A stretch of 64,000 nucleotides of DNA from DATCMU01 sp036563245 (GTDB taxonomy: Bacteria > Pseudomonadota > Alphaproteobacteria > Rhizobiales > Devosiaceae), in assembly GCA_036563245.1 (NCBI GenBank), contig DATCMU010000001.1, positions 1-64,000 on the forward strand, written 5' to 3'. This document shows, piece after piece, positions 25,284 to 32,950 of this stretch (the stretch's first letter is position 1; each line of letters starts with the position of its first letter). Under the pieces are notes generated by a model that saw only the letters and a program-made list of their open reading frames with translations, was not told the origin of the DNA and made no database searches. Position numbers and translations under genes: made by a program.

Positions 25284-26009
25284 TCAGTTCGCGCAGGAAT
25301 TGGAGAAGGTCGAGATCGGCCAACGGTTCTGGCGCAGGGTGAGCTTGCGCATCCAGCCGGCCTTGTCGCCGAACTGTGCACGGCACCACGGACCGTCCGA
25401 GGCCGTGGTGCACTGGTCCACCACAACGCAGGTGCCCTTGCGCACGACGCCCACGACGTCGGCGTCTCCGCGCGGCTCGGCATGGACGTTGAGATTGACC
25501 TCGACCTTGATCCGCATCGTGCCATCGGCGCCCGGCTCTGGCTGGCCAAGTGCGCCCACCGGGACGCAATCCTGCGAATAGCCCAGATAATAGCAGCCCG
25601 ACGCGTTGTATGCGCCTTTCAAACTCGCCGCATTCCCGTCACCGCCCGGCCGTTCAAGGATAATCTCTTTGCCGCTTGCGTCCGCGCCATTCACCCGCTT
25701 CTGGTTGCCGCCGAGCTTGACGATGACCGAACCCGACGAGTCCGCCAGGACAAGCTGCGTGCCGCTGATCGACCAGTTGGCGACGGCATCAAGCGGCGCG
25801 GCGCATCCCTTGGCGCTGGCCGGCATCTGCCCGCTGGCCGAGAGGCCCTCCAGGTTGACCTGGCAGCGGGTCGGGCCGTTCGCCATCTGCTGGTCGAAAT
25901 CCACCCAGTCGCCCGAGAAAGCGCCGACAAAATCCGCCTGGGACTGGGCCATGGCAGGGCCGGCCAGAACCAGTGCAGCCAGACAGGCATTGAGAAGGTA
26001 CAGTCTCAT
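25284..26009 (-). CDS. Secreted AprI/Inh-like domain plus SH3 domain protein
   Basis: The 241-aa exported protein has a signal peptide (MRLYLLNACLAALVLAGPAMAQ). It continues with an AprI/Inh-type beta-barrel of about 100 residues (TRCQVNLEG, then KGCAAPLDAVANWSISG, LVLADSSGSVIVKL; the Cys pair is typical), a linker with CYYLGYSQDCVP, and a bacterial SH3 domain (LNVHAEPRGDADVVGVVRKG, then PWCRAQFGDKAGWM). AprI/Inh domains inhibit secreted metalloproteases; SH3 domains bind peptide or cell-wall ligands. It follows the two minus-strand curlin genes by 37 bp on the same strand, so it may be the last gene of that transcript. A role in protecting the matrix is only a guess. Confidence 0.7.
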   Translation of the reverse strand: MRLYLLNACLAALVLAGPAMAQSQADFVGAFSGDWVDFDQQMANGPTRCQVNLEGLSASGQMPASAKGCAAPLDAVANWSISGTQLVLADSSGSVIVKLGGNQKRVNGADASGKEIILERPGGDGNAASLKGAYNASGCYYLGYSQDCVPVGALGQPEPGADGTMRIKVEVNLNVHAEPRGDADVVGVVRKGTCVVVDQCTTASDGPWCRAQFGDKAGWMRKLTLRQNRWPISTFSNSCAN

Positions 26010-26046
26010 GGTCATCCCCGGATTGGATCCCCTAGCGCCAGCGAGG

Positions 26047-26775
26047 CTAGAGCGGGCTTTGGGTAATCGTCACGGTCCCGTTGGTGTAGACCGTAATCGG
26101 TGGCGCCGACGTCGCGCCCCCGGTATAGGAGCCGGCATACGACATGCCGCCGGACTGAATGAGGGTAACCGAGGAGCTGGCCGTGCCCGTCACCTCCAGG
26201 TTGGCGACATTGGTGTCGCCGGTCTGCTCGATATCGCCCGAAACGCCCGCGTTCAGCTTGAGCTTGGCAATATTGTCATTTCCGTTCTGCGAGATGCTCC
26301 CGGTTCCATCGATCAGTTCGAGATCGGCGAGGTTGTGATCGCCAACCTGGCCGACACTCGCGGCGCCTCCGCCCAACACGCTGATCGCCGCGCTGTTGCC
26401 CAATGCCGCCCCAAGGATCGCAGCACTGGTATTGTCCTGATTGAGGGCAATACTGCCGCCCGTGCCGGCAATGGTCAGGTCGGCCTGGTTCGCGTCTCCC
26501 CTCTGGGTCGCCGGTTCGGCGAGCGTTCCGATGCTGGAAAGGCTGGCTTCGCTCTGATCCGAGGAAAACGAATTGCCCGCAACCGCACCCGTCGTGGTGT
26601 CCTGAAGGAGATAGAGAAGGTTTCCCTCCCCCGCCATCGCGGCGGACGACAGCATGAGTCCGGCCAAAACCGAAAGCGCGACAGCGCGACCGCCCCGGAA
26701 TGCCGAACGGCTACCAGGAACGCTGCGTGACGCTGATCGTGTTTCCACTACCATTTTGGGTGAACGAGAGGACAT
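26047..26775 (-). CDS. Curlin-repeat protein (short, CsgB/CsgA-like)
   Basis: The 242-aa exported protein has a long basic N-region and then a signal helix (ALSVLAGLMLSSAAMAGEGN). The mature part carries curlin units of the G-x-x-N-x-x-x-x-x-Q pattern, most regular near residues 160-215: QVGDHNLADLELIDGTG, QNGNDNIAKLKLNAGVS, QTGDTNVANLEVTG. It lacks the C-terminal module shared by the other six curlins in this window, so it may be the nucleator, by analogy with CsgB; that is inference. The start at ATG 26775 has GGGAG 6 bp upstream, but it lies 65 bp inside the preceding curlin gene, giving an unusually long leader. Confidence 0.75.
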   Translation of the reverse strand: MSSRSPKMVVETRSASRSVPGSRSAFRGGRAVALSVLAGLMLSSAAMAGEGNLLYLLQDTTTGAVAGNSFSSDQSEASLSSIGTLAEPATQRGDANQADLTIAGTGGSIALNQDNTSAAILGAALGNSAAISVLGGGAASVGQVGDHNLADLELIDGTGSISQNGNDNIAKLKLNAGVSGDIEQTGDTNVANLEVTGTASSSVTLIQSGGMSYAGSYTGGATSAPPITVYTNGTVTITQSPL

Positions 26776-27211
26776 TACCAACTCCCATCTGCAAGGCGGC
26801 GGCCTGGTTGCCGCTGCCCGTGATCGCGGCGTTCAGAGTGTTCTCGCTGCCATGTTGCGCAAACGCGAACAGGTTCCCGGACCCCGCGACACTGATGTCC
26901 ATCGCATTGGCGTGCCCATCCTGCACGATCGTGCCCGGCTGCAGGCCGACCGATAGTGCTGCCCCGGTGAACTGGGCGCCCGAAGAGCCGCCGTTGAAGT
27001 CCCCGGTGATGGATAGCCCGATCGCGTTGGCTCCGCCCAACCCGTCGTAGTGCTGGGTCAATTGCAAGAGGTTGAGATCGCCGGATACGTCGAAAAGCGC
27101 CGAGTTCGCCGTCAGGTTGTCGCTGACAATGGTCAGTTCGTTGGTTGCCAGCGCGGGCGTTGCCAGAATGGCCGTGCCCAGGGCCGCCGCTGCGATGAAT
27201 GAATGCGACAT
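26711..27211 (-). CDS. Curlin-repeat protein, minimal 166-aa form
   Basis: This exported subunit (signal MSHSFIAAAALGTAILATPALA) is the closest in size to E. coli CsgA. Its C-terminal 110 residues hold the module found at the end of all five giant curlins: an F-T-G-A-A turn, PGTIVQDG-x-x-N, a NLFAFAQHGSEN unit, then NQAAALQMGVGN and SFTQNGSGN. The ending differs (VTQRSW rather than ISQ). It lies 111 bp downstream of csgG and overlaps the next curlin gene. The upstream region has a 20-bp palindrome and a second, imperfect repeat (GATATTCCCG / CGGGGATATT) next to the ribosome site. Confidence 0.85.
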   Translation of the reverse strand: MSHSFIAAAALGTAILATPALATNELTIVSDNLTANSALFDVSGDLNLLQLTQHYDGLGGANAIGLSITGDFNGGSSGAQFTGAALSVGLQPGTIVQDGHANAMDISVAGSGNLFAFAQHGSENTLNAAITGSGNQAAALQMGVGNVLSFTQNGSGNTISVTQRSW

Positions 27212-27273
27212 TGAAAATATCCCCGTTAAACGGGAATATCCTCGCTGGTGCGTTTGAATATTGGGCTGTGCAA

Positions 27274-27293
27274 TTGCCTAAAATTTTAGGCAA
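27274..27293. promoter_or_regulatory. Perfect 20-bp palindrome between csgG and the minor curlin genes
   Basis: TTGCCTAAAATTTTAGGCAA is perfectly symmetrical. It lies 30 bp beyond csgG and 63 bp before the 166-aa curlin start codon, where an operator or a weak terminator would be expected. There is no obvious T-run beyond it, so an operator is favoured. Confidence 0.5.
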
Positions 27294-27322
27294 ATTGCCG
27301 GTTTCGCGCCTTGCCTTCATCC

Positions 27323-28474
27323 TCATCCGACCACCTCGCCATCGGCGCCCTGGGGCGGCGGCAGATTCGTTGGCGGATGCGCGGCCGTGGCCGGATCTCC
27401 TCCGGCCGGCGCGGTATAGGTCTTGACGCTTGCGGTGGGCTTGTCGGGCTGGCGCGCCGACACCGGCAGCGCCCGGGTCTGGACGACCGCCGCGGCATTG
27501 CGCGTTTGTGGCGGAAGCGGTGCGAGTGCGTCTGGGGTGATGGTGTCGCCGTATTTCTCGGCGTTGTACTGGGCAATCAGCGCTTCGCCGGCCGCCTTGT
27601 CGCCAAACGACCAGATCTTGAGTTCGGCGCCCTCCACGATGAGCGACATGACCGCCTTCTCGATAGCCTGCTGCACGGCGATCTGCTTGGGTTCGTTCTG
27701 GGTCACACCGCTTTCAAGCTGCAGCAGCTTGTCCATTGCGACATAGCGGAAAACGTTGCCCTGCAGGGCAACCGACGCGATCACCTTGTTCACCGTGACG
27801 CTGGCCAGCACCTCGCTGGTCTTGGTGGACACCGCCCTGAGGGTGACGGTGATGGTGTCCTGGGTCCACTTGGTGTCGCCACCGATACCGAGATAGCTGG
27901 CTCCCGCGCCCCCAGTCAGTGTGTTGGTGTCGTACCCGATGATCCCGCCCTCGAGGATGATCGAGGCGTGGTCGAGCGGCGGCAGCGCGTTGGCATCGAT
28001 CTGCTGCTCGCCGCGATAGACACGACGCATCTCGGTGACGATCTGGCGCTCCTTGAGCAGGTCCTGGAGCGACGAGCGGTCGAGTACCGTGAACCAGCGC
28101 CTTTCGCCGGCATCCTGGAGCGCCTTGATCAGCATCGGCGCGCCGCCCTGGGTCACCGCCTTGGAGAGCGACTGGAAATTCGTCTCGTCCTTGAACTGGC
28201 CGGTCAGGTCGGGGAAATCGTAGACCGCCACCGGAATGCGATGGGCAGGCGCCGGAAGCGACCTCAGCTCGGCGTTGAGCTTGGTCTGAGGGGTGACGAC
28301 GGGGGCATAGCGCCCCTCGCTGAGCGAGGCTTCACCCGCCATCTGCTCGAGCGTAGCGCAACCGCCGAGGCCGAGAACCAGGGCCAGGGCGGGCACCGCA
28401 CGCATCAACGCCGCTGCGGCTGAGTAACGTGTTCTGTTTTCGTATTTGGTCACGGGCGATATCCGGCGGGTCAA
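27323..28474 (-). CDS. csgG: Curli secretion channel CsgG
   Basis: The outer-membrane lipoprotein pore that exports curlin subunits. It has a lipobox LGLGGC, then HRIPVAVYDFPDLTGQFKD, SKAVTQGGAPMLIKAL, RRWFTVLDRSSLQDLLKERQIV (the family core), IILEGGIIGYDTN and the strand region QDTITVTLRAVSTKTSEVLASVTVNK. All are diagnostic of CsgG. A Pro/Ala-rich tail of about 75 residues extends past the usual end (E. coli CsgG is 277 aa). The start shown is TTG 28474, which overlaps the csgF stop as TTGA. GTG 28453 or ATG 28405 (lipobox Cys at residue 16) would give a more normal signal peptide. Confidence 0.95.
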   Translation of the reverse strand: MTRRISPVTKYENRTRYSAAAALMRAVPALALVLGLGGCATLEQMAGEASLSEGRYAPVVTPQTKLNAELRSLPAPAHRIPVAVYDFPDLTGQFKDETNFQSLSKAVTQGGAPMLIKALQDAGERRWFTVLDRSSLQDLLKERQIVTEMRRVYRGEQQIDANALPPLDHASIILEGGIIGYDTNTLTGGAGASYLGIGGDTKWTQDTITVTLRAVSTKTSEVLASVTVNKVIASVALQGNVFRYVAMDKLLQLESGVTQNEPKQIAVQQAIEKAVMSLIVEGAELKIWSFGDKAAGEALIAQYNAEKYGDTITPDALAPLPPQTRNAAAVVQTRALPVSARQPDKPTASVKTYTAPAGGDPATAAHPPTNLPPPQGADGEVVG

Positions 28475-28941
28475 TTGGTCGACGAAACAAGCTGCGGCAC
28501 CGAAATGACGGTGACCGTGCCTGTGGTGTTGTCCGTGATCGTAAGGGTGATGTCTGCTACGCCGCGATCGAAGACGACGGTGGTGTCCCCGAAGGTGATC
28601 GTGCCGTGATCCTGCGGGTTGGTGCCGAATATGGCCTCGGTTACCTGGCTGGCCAGCGCCGACAGCAGTCGCCCCTGCAATTGACGAATAAACAGATCAA
28701 CATCGCTTGTTGAAGTCGAGCCACCGGATCCGTCCGTACCGCCTGTCGAGGGTTTAGGGGCATCATAGGCGGTGGCAGTCTTCTGCGCGCTGGCAATGCT
28801 GAGCAGATGCGACGAATTGAGCGGATTGCCCCCGAAACTGGGATTGATCGGCGTATAGACCAGATCGGCGGCGCCTGCCGACGAGGCCGCACATCCAATC
28901 ATGAGAACTGTTGCAAGAGTACGAAATCCTAAAGACGTCAT
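28471..28941 (-). CDS. csgF: Curli accessory protein CsgF
   Basis: A small secreted protein that caps the CsgG channel and couples export to nucleation. The 156-aa product has a signal peptide ending SSAGAA, and the mature N-terminus LVYTPINPSFGGNPLNSSHLL contains the N-P-x-F-G-G-N-P motif that plugs into CsgG. The rest follows CsgF: FIRQLQGRLLSALASQV and VADITLTITDNTTGTVTVISVP. A Ser/Gly/Thr linker (about residues 60-75) is longer than usual. It overlaps csgG by 4 bp, so the two are translationally coupled. Confidence 0.92.
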   Translation of the reverse strand: MTSLGFRTLATVLMIGCAASSAGAADLVYTPINPSFGGNPLNSSHLLSIASAQKTATAYDAPKPSTGGTDGSGGSTSTSDVDLFIRQLQGRLLSALASQVTEAIFGTNPQDHGTITFGDTTVVFDRGVADITLTITDNTTGTVTVISVPQLVSSTN

Positions 28942-30009
28942 TTTGCCCCCCCTGGAAGGCCAATCCCCAAGGCGATTTCCGATTGGGCTCTCTGACACCC
29001 CGGGTCGCCTTCGATTATCCGAGCATTCATCGCCCTTGAATTCGCCCGCGTCAATTGCTCGGGCGCGACTATCGTTTATTTTGCCATCGCCTGTCGGCGC
29101 ATTTGATTATTGATACTATAGGTTTTTATAGGGTCAGAGTTGCAAGCGAACACTTTCGGATCGATATAGCCCCCTTCCGTACATGAAACGCAAGCCAAGG
29201 TAGATGACGGTAAGCCTATCATCTCATGCTCGTCGGGGTTTTTCCCAAGGCCTGTCACCCTGACGCCACACATTCTCGCTCGGCGGATCAAATTTCACCA
29301 TCGAGAGGCAAGGCGAGAACGGCTTCACTCTTGCAGGGGCGACGACTGCCAAACACCGATTCATATTAATATTCATAGGCGTATCCTGTCTACTTTATCC
29401 ACTTCCCGCTCAACCAAGATGCCAATTGCTGTCTGGCATAGGACATTACGTCACTTCTATTTACTTCTTTCGATTCAATAAACCGTTTTATCTCTAGATG
29501 AATCTAAAATTAACAATTCATATACCTATAGAAACTTATATACTCTTCCCAAAATTCACCATTAATGATTGATAAACCTTGTCTGCAAGGGATTTGTTGA
29601 TATTAAATCGACCCGATAAGGGATTCCCCCAAGGCAGGACCAGATAGATCCGGACACTTCAGGGGGAAGCTTTCGAGCCAGGTCGTGATGCGGCGATCGA
29701 CTTGGAAAATACGTAGGGATGATGCGTCAACCGGCGGAAGCGAGGCCAACCACCGGCGCTGAATTGGGAGGAGCCGCGATCGGTGTTTTCTTCATTTCTC
29801 AACATATTACTTTCATCTGCAGTATTTAAGACATTCGGTGCAGTATTGAAAACCCATCGATGCAGTATCTACCAGACTCTGCACTCTTGGGAAAACGACG
29901 TCGGGCACATCCCTGCCACAACGCAACGAGTCCACTCCACGAAGTGGTTTGTCCCGCAGGCGCGGCGAAGCCGTCGCGCCGATCACCTGGAGTCAAGGAG
30001 CCAGGAATC
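28942..30009. other. AT-rich 1-kb divergent intergenic region of the curli locus
   Basis: No convincing gene lies here. From about 29100 to 29640 the sequence is far AT-richer than its surroundings, which suits a regulatory region bound by nucleoid proteins and carrying promoters for csgFG (minus) and the giant-curlin array (plus). Visible structures are GATTT/AAATC arms at 29591-29609, a small CCTTG/CAAGG hairpin at 29577-29590, and the phased repeats at 29818-29887. A 71-aa minus-strand reading frame at 29076-29291 has no ribosome site or recognisable domain and is not called. Confidence 0.6.
29818..29887 (+). promoter_or_regulatory. Phased direct repeats upstream of the giant-curlin array
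   Basis: TGCAGTAT occurs at 29818, 29839 and 29861, that is at 21- and 22-bp intervals, two helical turns apart. A degenerate fourth copy, TGCACTCT, is at 29880. Regulators bound there would lie on one face of the DNA, 125-190 bp before the first curlin start codon. The regulator is unknown. Confidence 0.55.
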
Positions 30010-31299
30010 ATGAAACTCAGAATTGTTCTTCCCACCGCCACGGCAATCGGCCTCTTGCTCGCAACGGGCACCCAGGCGGCAGACCCCAACACCGTCTACC
30101 TGACGCAAGACGGGTCCGGAAATACGGCAAGCATAGACCAGAGCCACGGCGCCGGCGGAAACGACATCGGGTCAGCCGCGAATCCGGTCCTGCAAAGCGG
30201 CGACGACAACACCTTCCATTTCGACAATGTCCTGTCCGGCTCGGGCAGCAATGACGACATCGAGAAGGCTCAGCAACTTGGCGACCGGAACTATTTCAGC
30301 ACCCAGGCGTGGAACGGCGCGAACAACAATGTCATCCAGGATGTCACGCAGGATGGCAACGACAACCGGATCGGGATCGGGCTGAACGGACCCGACAACG
30401 GCGTGATTGGGACAATCCTGCAGGATGGCAATGCCAACCAGCTGGTGATCTCGCAATCCAACCTTGTCAGCTCCGGGGACGGCAACACCATCGGTTCGAT
30501 CACCATGACCGGCGACAACAATGGCCTGCCGCCTGACGCGAACGGGGCCGCCAAGCGCGCCGGCGTCTATGTGTTCCAGACTGGCGACAACAACACTGTC
30601 AGCGATGTCGTGCTTGAAGGCAGCGACAACATCAATCCGTCTACGAGCAGCGCGGATTACCGGACCGTTGTCCGCATCGAGCAGCGCGGCAACGACAACG
30701 GCCAGACCAGCGCGCACGCCGCCATGTACGGCTCGTTCCAGAACAGGCTCTGGGTGCTGGAGAACGGCGACGGGAACAACTTCTGGGTCGAGACGGGCAA
30801 CAACTCGGCCTCGACGGGCAATTCGGTGCAGATCAACCAGGGGCAGATCGACAACCCCTATCCCGCCTCCGACGTATCGATCACCTCAAGCTACAACGAT
30901 GCCCATGTCACCCAGTATGGCGACTACAACCAGCTCGTGGTGACCCAGTTCGGCGATGGCAACTCGACCACCGCCAACTTCACCGGCGACTACAATGGCA
31001 ATGGCAGCTTCACCGGCGGCAATATCGCGGCAAACCTCGAAGCCAGCAACGTGAACCTGACCCAGGGCACGATCTACCAGGATTCGCAGAGCGCCCTTCT
31101 GGGCAATTCGGTCGACTATGAAGTGACGGGATCGAGCAACCTGTTCGCCTTCGCGCAGATCGGCGGCAACAACACGATCGCCGGCCAGGTCAACAATTCG
31201 AGCAACAACCAGGTCGCCGTGCTGCAGACCGGCGACGGTAACACCGCCAGCTTCACCCAGGCCGGCGTCGGCATGAACGTGGCCGCCATCAGCCAGTAA
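30010..31299 (+). CDS. Giant curlin-repeat protein 1
   Basis: The 429-aa exported fibre subunit is the first of five in tandem. A signal peptide with the local signature TATAIGLLLATG ends near TQA-A. The mature part is a run of curlin units (pattern G-D/N-x-N-x-x-x-x-x-Q-x-G), for example VTQDGNDNRIGIGLNGPDNG, then the shared C-terminal module: FTGGN..., a NLFAFAQIGGNN unit, NQVAVLQTGDGN, SFTQ and the end AAISQ. E. coli CsgA is 151 aa, so this is nearly three times larger. AAGGAG stands 10 bp before ATG 30010; an upstream in-frame ATG at 29860 is rejected because the signal peptide starts here. Confidence 0.9.
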   Translation: MKLRIVLPTATAIGLLLATGTQAADPNTVYLTQDGSGNTASIDQSHGAGGNDIGSAANPVLQSGDDNTFHFDNVLSGSGSNDDIEKAQQLGDRNYFSTQAWNGANNNVIQDVTQDGNDNRIGIGLNGPDNGVIGTILQDGNANQLVISQSNLVSSGDGNTIGSITMTGDNNGLPPDANGAAKRAGVYVFQTGDNNTVSDVVLEGSDNINPSTSSADYRTVVRIEQRGNDNGQTSAHAAMYGSFQNRLWVLENGDGNNFWVETGNNSASTGNSVQINQGQIDNPYPASDVSITSSYNDAHVTQYGDYNQLVVTQFGDGNSTTANFTGDYNGNGSFTGGNIAANLEASNVNLTQGTIYQDSQSALLGNSVDYEVTGSSNLFAFAQIGGNNTIAGQVNNSSNNQVAVLQTGDGNTASFTQAGVGMNVAAISQ

Positions 31300-31399
31300 C
31301 CACCGAAGTCCGGCCGGACGGAAATTCCCGCCCGGCCTTCGAACCGCCGGACAACTCGCCCGGCATTCCGAAAGCCCTTATGAGACAAGGCAATTTGAA

Positions 31400-32845
31400 A
31401 TGAGACTTCAGCTTTCCTTCGCCACGGCAACCGCCCTCGGCGTCCTCTTCGCAACCGGCGCCCTCGCCGACAACAACCAGACCTACCTGACCCAGAACGG
31501 CACCGGCAACAGCGCCTCAGTCACCCAGAATTCGAGCGCGACAACCGGCAACCTAGCGGGCGCGAGCGATACCAACCACATCATGACGCAAACCGGCTCG
31601 AACAATGTGCTGATCATCGAGCAGAACGGCGATGCCGGCAGCATCGGCGCGACCGACGGCGTCCAGGACTACCACTGGCCCGACACCCCGCCGCATAATT
31701 TCAGTATCTCCTTCAATGGTGTGAACCAGACCAGCACCGGAGCGGGGAGCAACAAGGCGACATTGACCCAAGGTGGGACCGCCGCGGTGATCGGCGATCT
31801 TCAGCAGACGGCGAACGGCAGCGCAATCGGAAACAACATCACCGTGGATCAAGGCGGCACCAACAACGTCGTCAATCACATCAAGCAGCAGCAGGATACC
31901 GCCTCGACCAACAACGTCGCGACGGTCACCGAAAACGGTGCGAGCAACGAAATCGACCGGATCGACCAGCTCGCGCATGGAACCGCGTCATCAGGCGACC
32001 CGAATACGATCAATCTGACGATAGACGGGAACAATAACGGCTATTTCGACGGTTCGCCGACGACACCGTTCTATGACACGTTCGCCTATGCTTATGGCGC
32101 CACGCCCAGTGCCCTGATCCAGAACCACTACAATTCATCGTTAATTGATGTCGCCGGCAACAGCATCGATCTGATCATTCACGGCGACAATAACGGTTAT
32201 GGCCAGACCCAGAAGGGCACCGACAACTCATCGGGCACCGTGACCATAAACGGCAGCAACAACTCGTTCGGCACCTACCAGGCGGGCAATGCGAACACCA
32301 TTCAGGCGGGCGAAGTCGACGGCGATTTCAACGATATCGGTATCTGGCAGAGCGGGGATACCAACGTCGCAACGGTGTCAGTGCTGGCGACCGGCAGCGA
32401 CTACAACCAGATCGGTATCGCCCAGGGCGGGACTGACAATCACGGTACGGTTTCGGTGACCGGTACGGGCAACACTTCGATCCTGTCGCAAGCCGGCACG
32501 TCGAACACGGCGGATATCGAGATCAACGGCGACGACAATGGCAACGGCGCGTTCTCGGGTGCTGCAGGCACGCTAGCGACGTCCGCCAGCCTGGCAAACG
32601 GCACGGTCATTCAGGGCACCGGCCTGGGTTCTGCCAACAACACCGCCAACCTGACGATCTTCGGCGACTCGAACGATTTCACCATTGCGCAGCTGGGCAG
32701 CGACAATCAGGTGACCGGCAATATCGGCAGCGGCCTGGCGGATTCCAGCAACAACCAGGCGGCCGTCCTGCAGACGGGCGACGGCAACATCGCCAGCTTC
32801 TCGCAGAGCGGCGCCGGTTCGAACAACGTGGCCATCAGCCAGTAG
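31400..32845 (+). CDS. Giant curlin-repeat protein 2
   Basis: The 481-aa exported curlin has the signal MRLQLSFATATALGVLFATGALA. Repeat units are dense at both ends, with a less regular middle that includes a Tyr/Phe-rich loop (FYDTFAYAYGATPS, about residues 225-240). Units such as YLTQNGTGNSASVTQN and NDIGIWQSGDTNVATVSV fit the curlin heptad-like spacing of Gln and Asn. It ends with the shared module (FSGAAG, then NDFTIAQLGSDN, NQAAVLQTGDGN, VAISQ). It starts 100 bp after the previous stop; the spacer holds a looser GC-rich inverted repeat. Confidence 0.9.
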   Translation: MRLQLSFATATALGVLFATGALADNNQTYLTQNGTGNSASVTQNSSATTGNLAGASDTNHIMTQTGSNNVLIIEQNGDAGSIGATDGVQDYHWPDTPPHNFSISFNGVNQTSTGAGSNKATLTQGGTAAVIGDLQQTANGSAIGNNITVDQGGTNNVVNHIKQQQDTASTNNVATVTENGASNEIDRIDQLAHGTASSGDPNTINLTIDGNNNGYFDGSPTTPFYDTFAYAYGATPSALIQNHYNSSLIDVAGNSIDLIIHGDNNGYGQTQKGTDNSSGTVTINGSNNSFGTYQAGNANTIQAGEVDGDFNDIGIWQSGDTNVATVSVLATGSDYNQIGIAQGGTDNHGTVSVTGTGNTSILSQAGTSNTADIEINGDDNGNGAFSGAAGTLATSASLANGTVIQGTGLGSANNTANLTIFGDSNDFTIAQLGSDNQVTGNIGSGLADSSNNQAAVLQTGDGNIASFSQSGAGSNNVAISQ

Positions 32846-32860
32846 CAGGCACAACCGTGA

Positions 32861-32882
32861 CCGGGCGGAGCGATCCGCCCGG
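32861..32882 (+). other. Intergenic GNRA hairpin, copy 1
   Basis: A perfect 9-bp stem CCGGGCGGA / TCCGCCCGG closed by GCGA, a GNRA tetraloop. No T-run follows, so it is more likely an mRNA stability or processing element, or a partial attenuator, than a full terminator. Identical copies follow the next two curlin genes. Confidence 0.7.
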
Positions 32883-32950
32883 CCATGCCGCGCAACGGCG
32901 CGCCATGGGCAGATGGCGTGGCTGCCGCCCCAACCAGGAGGAACCGAAAG

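Noticed and set aside
29076..29291. 71-codon minus-strand frame in the curli intergenic region
   Set aside because: No ribosome site, no homology recognised, and the surrounding composition is that of a control region. It does not resemble CsgE.
29640..29770. Possible insertion-sequence remnant upstream of the curlin array
   Set aside because: GC-rich sequence with no recognisable transposase motif or terminal inverted repeats.
29860..30009. 50-codon N-terminal extension of giant curlin 1
   Set aside because: The signal peptide and the ribosome site are both at 30010; the extension is basic and unrelated to the family.
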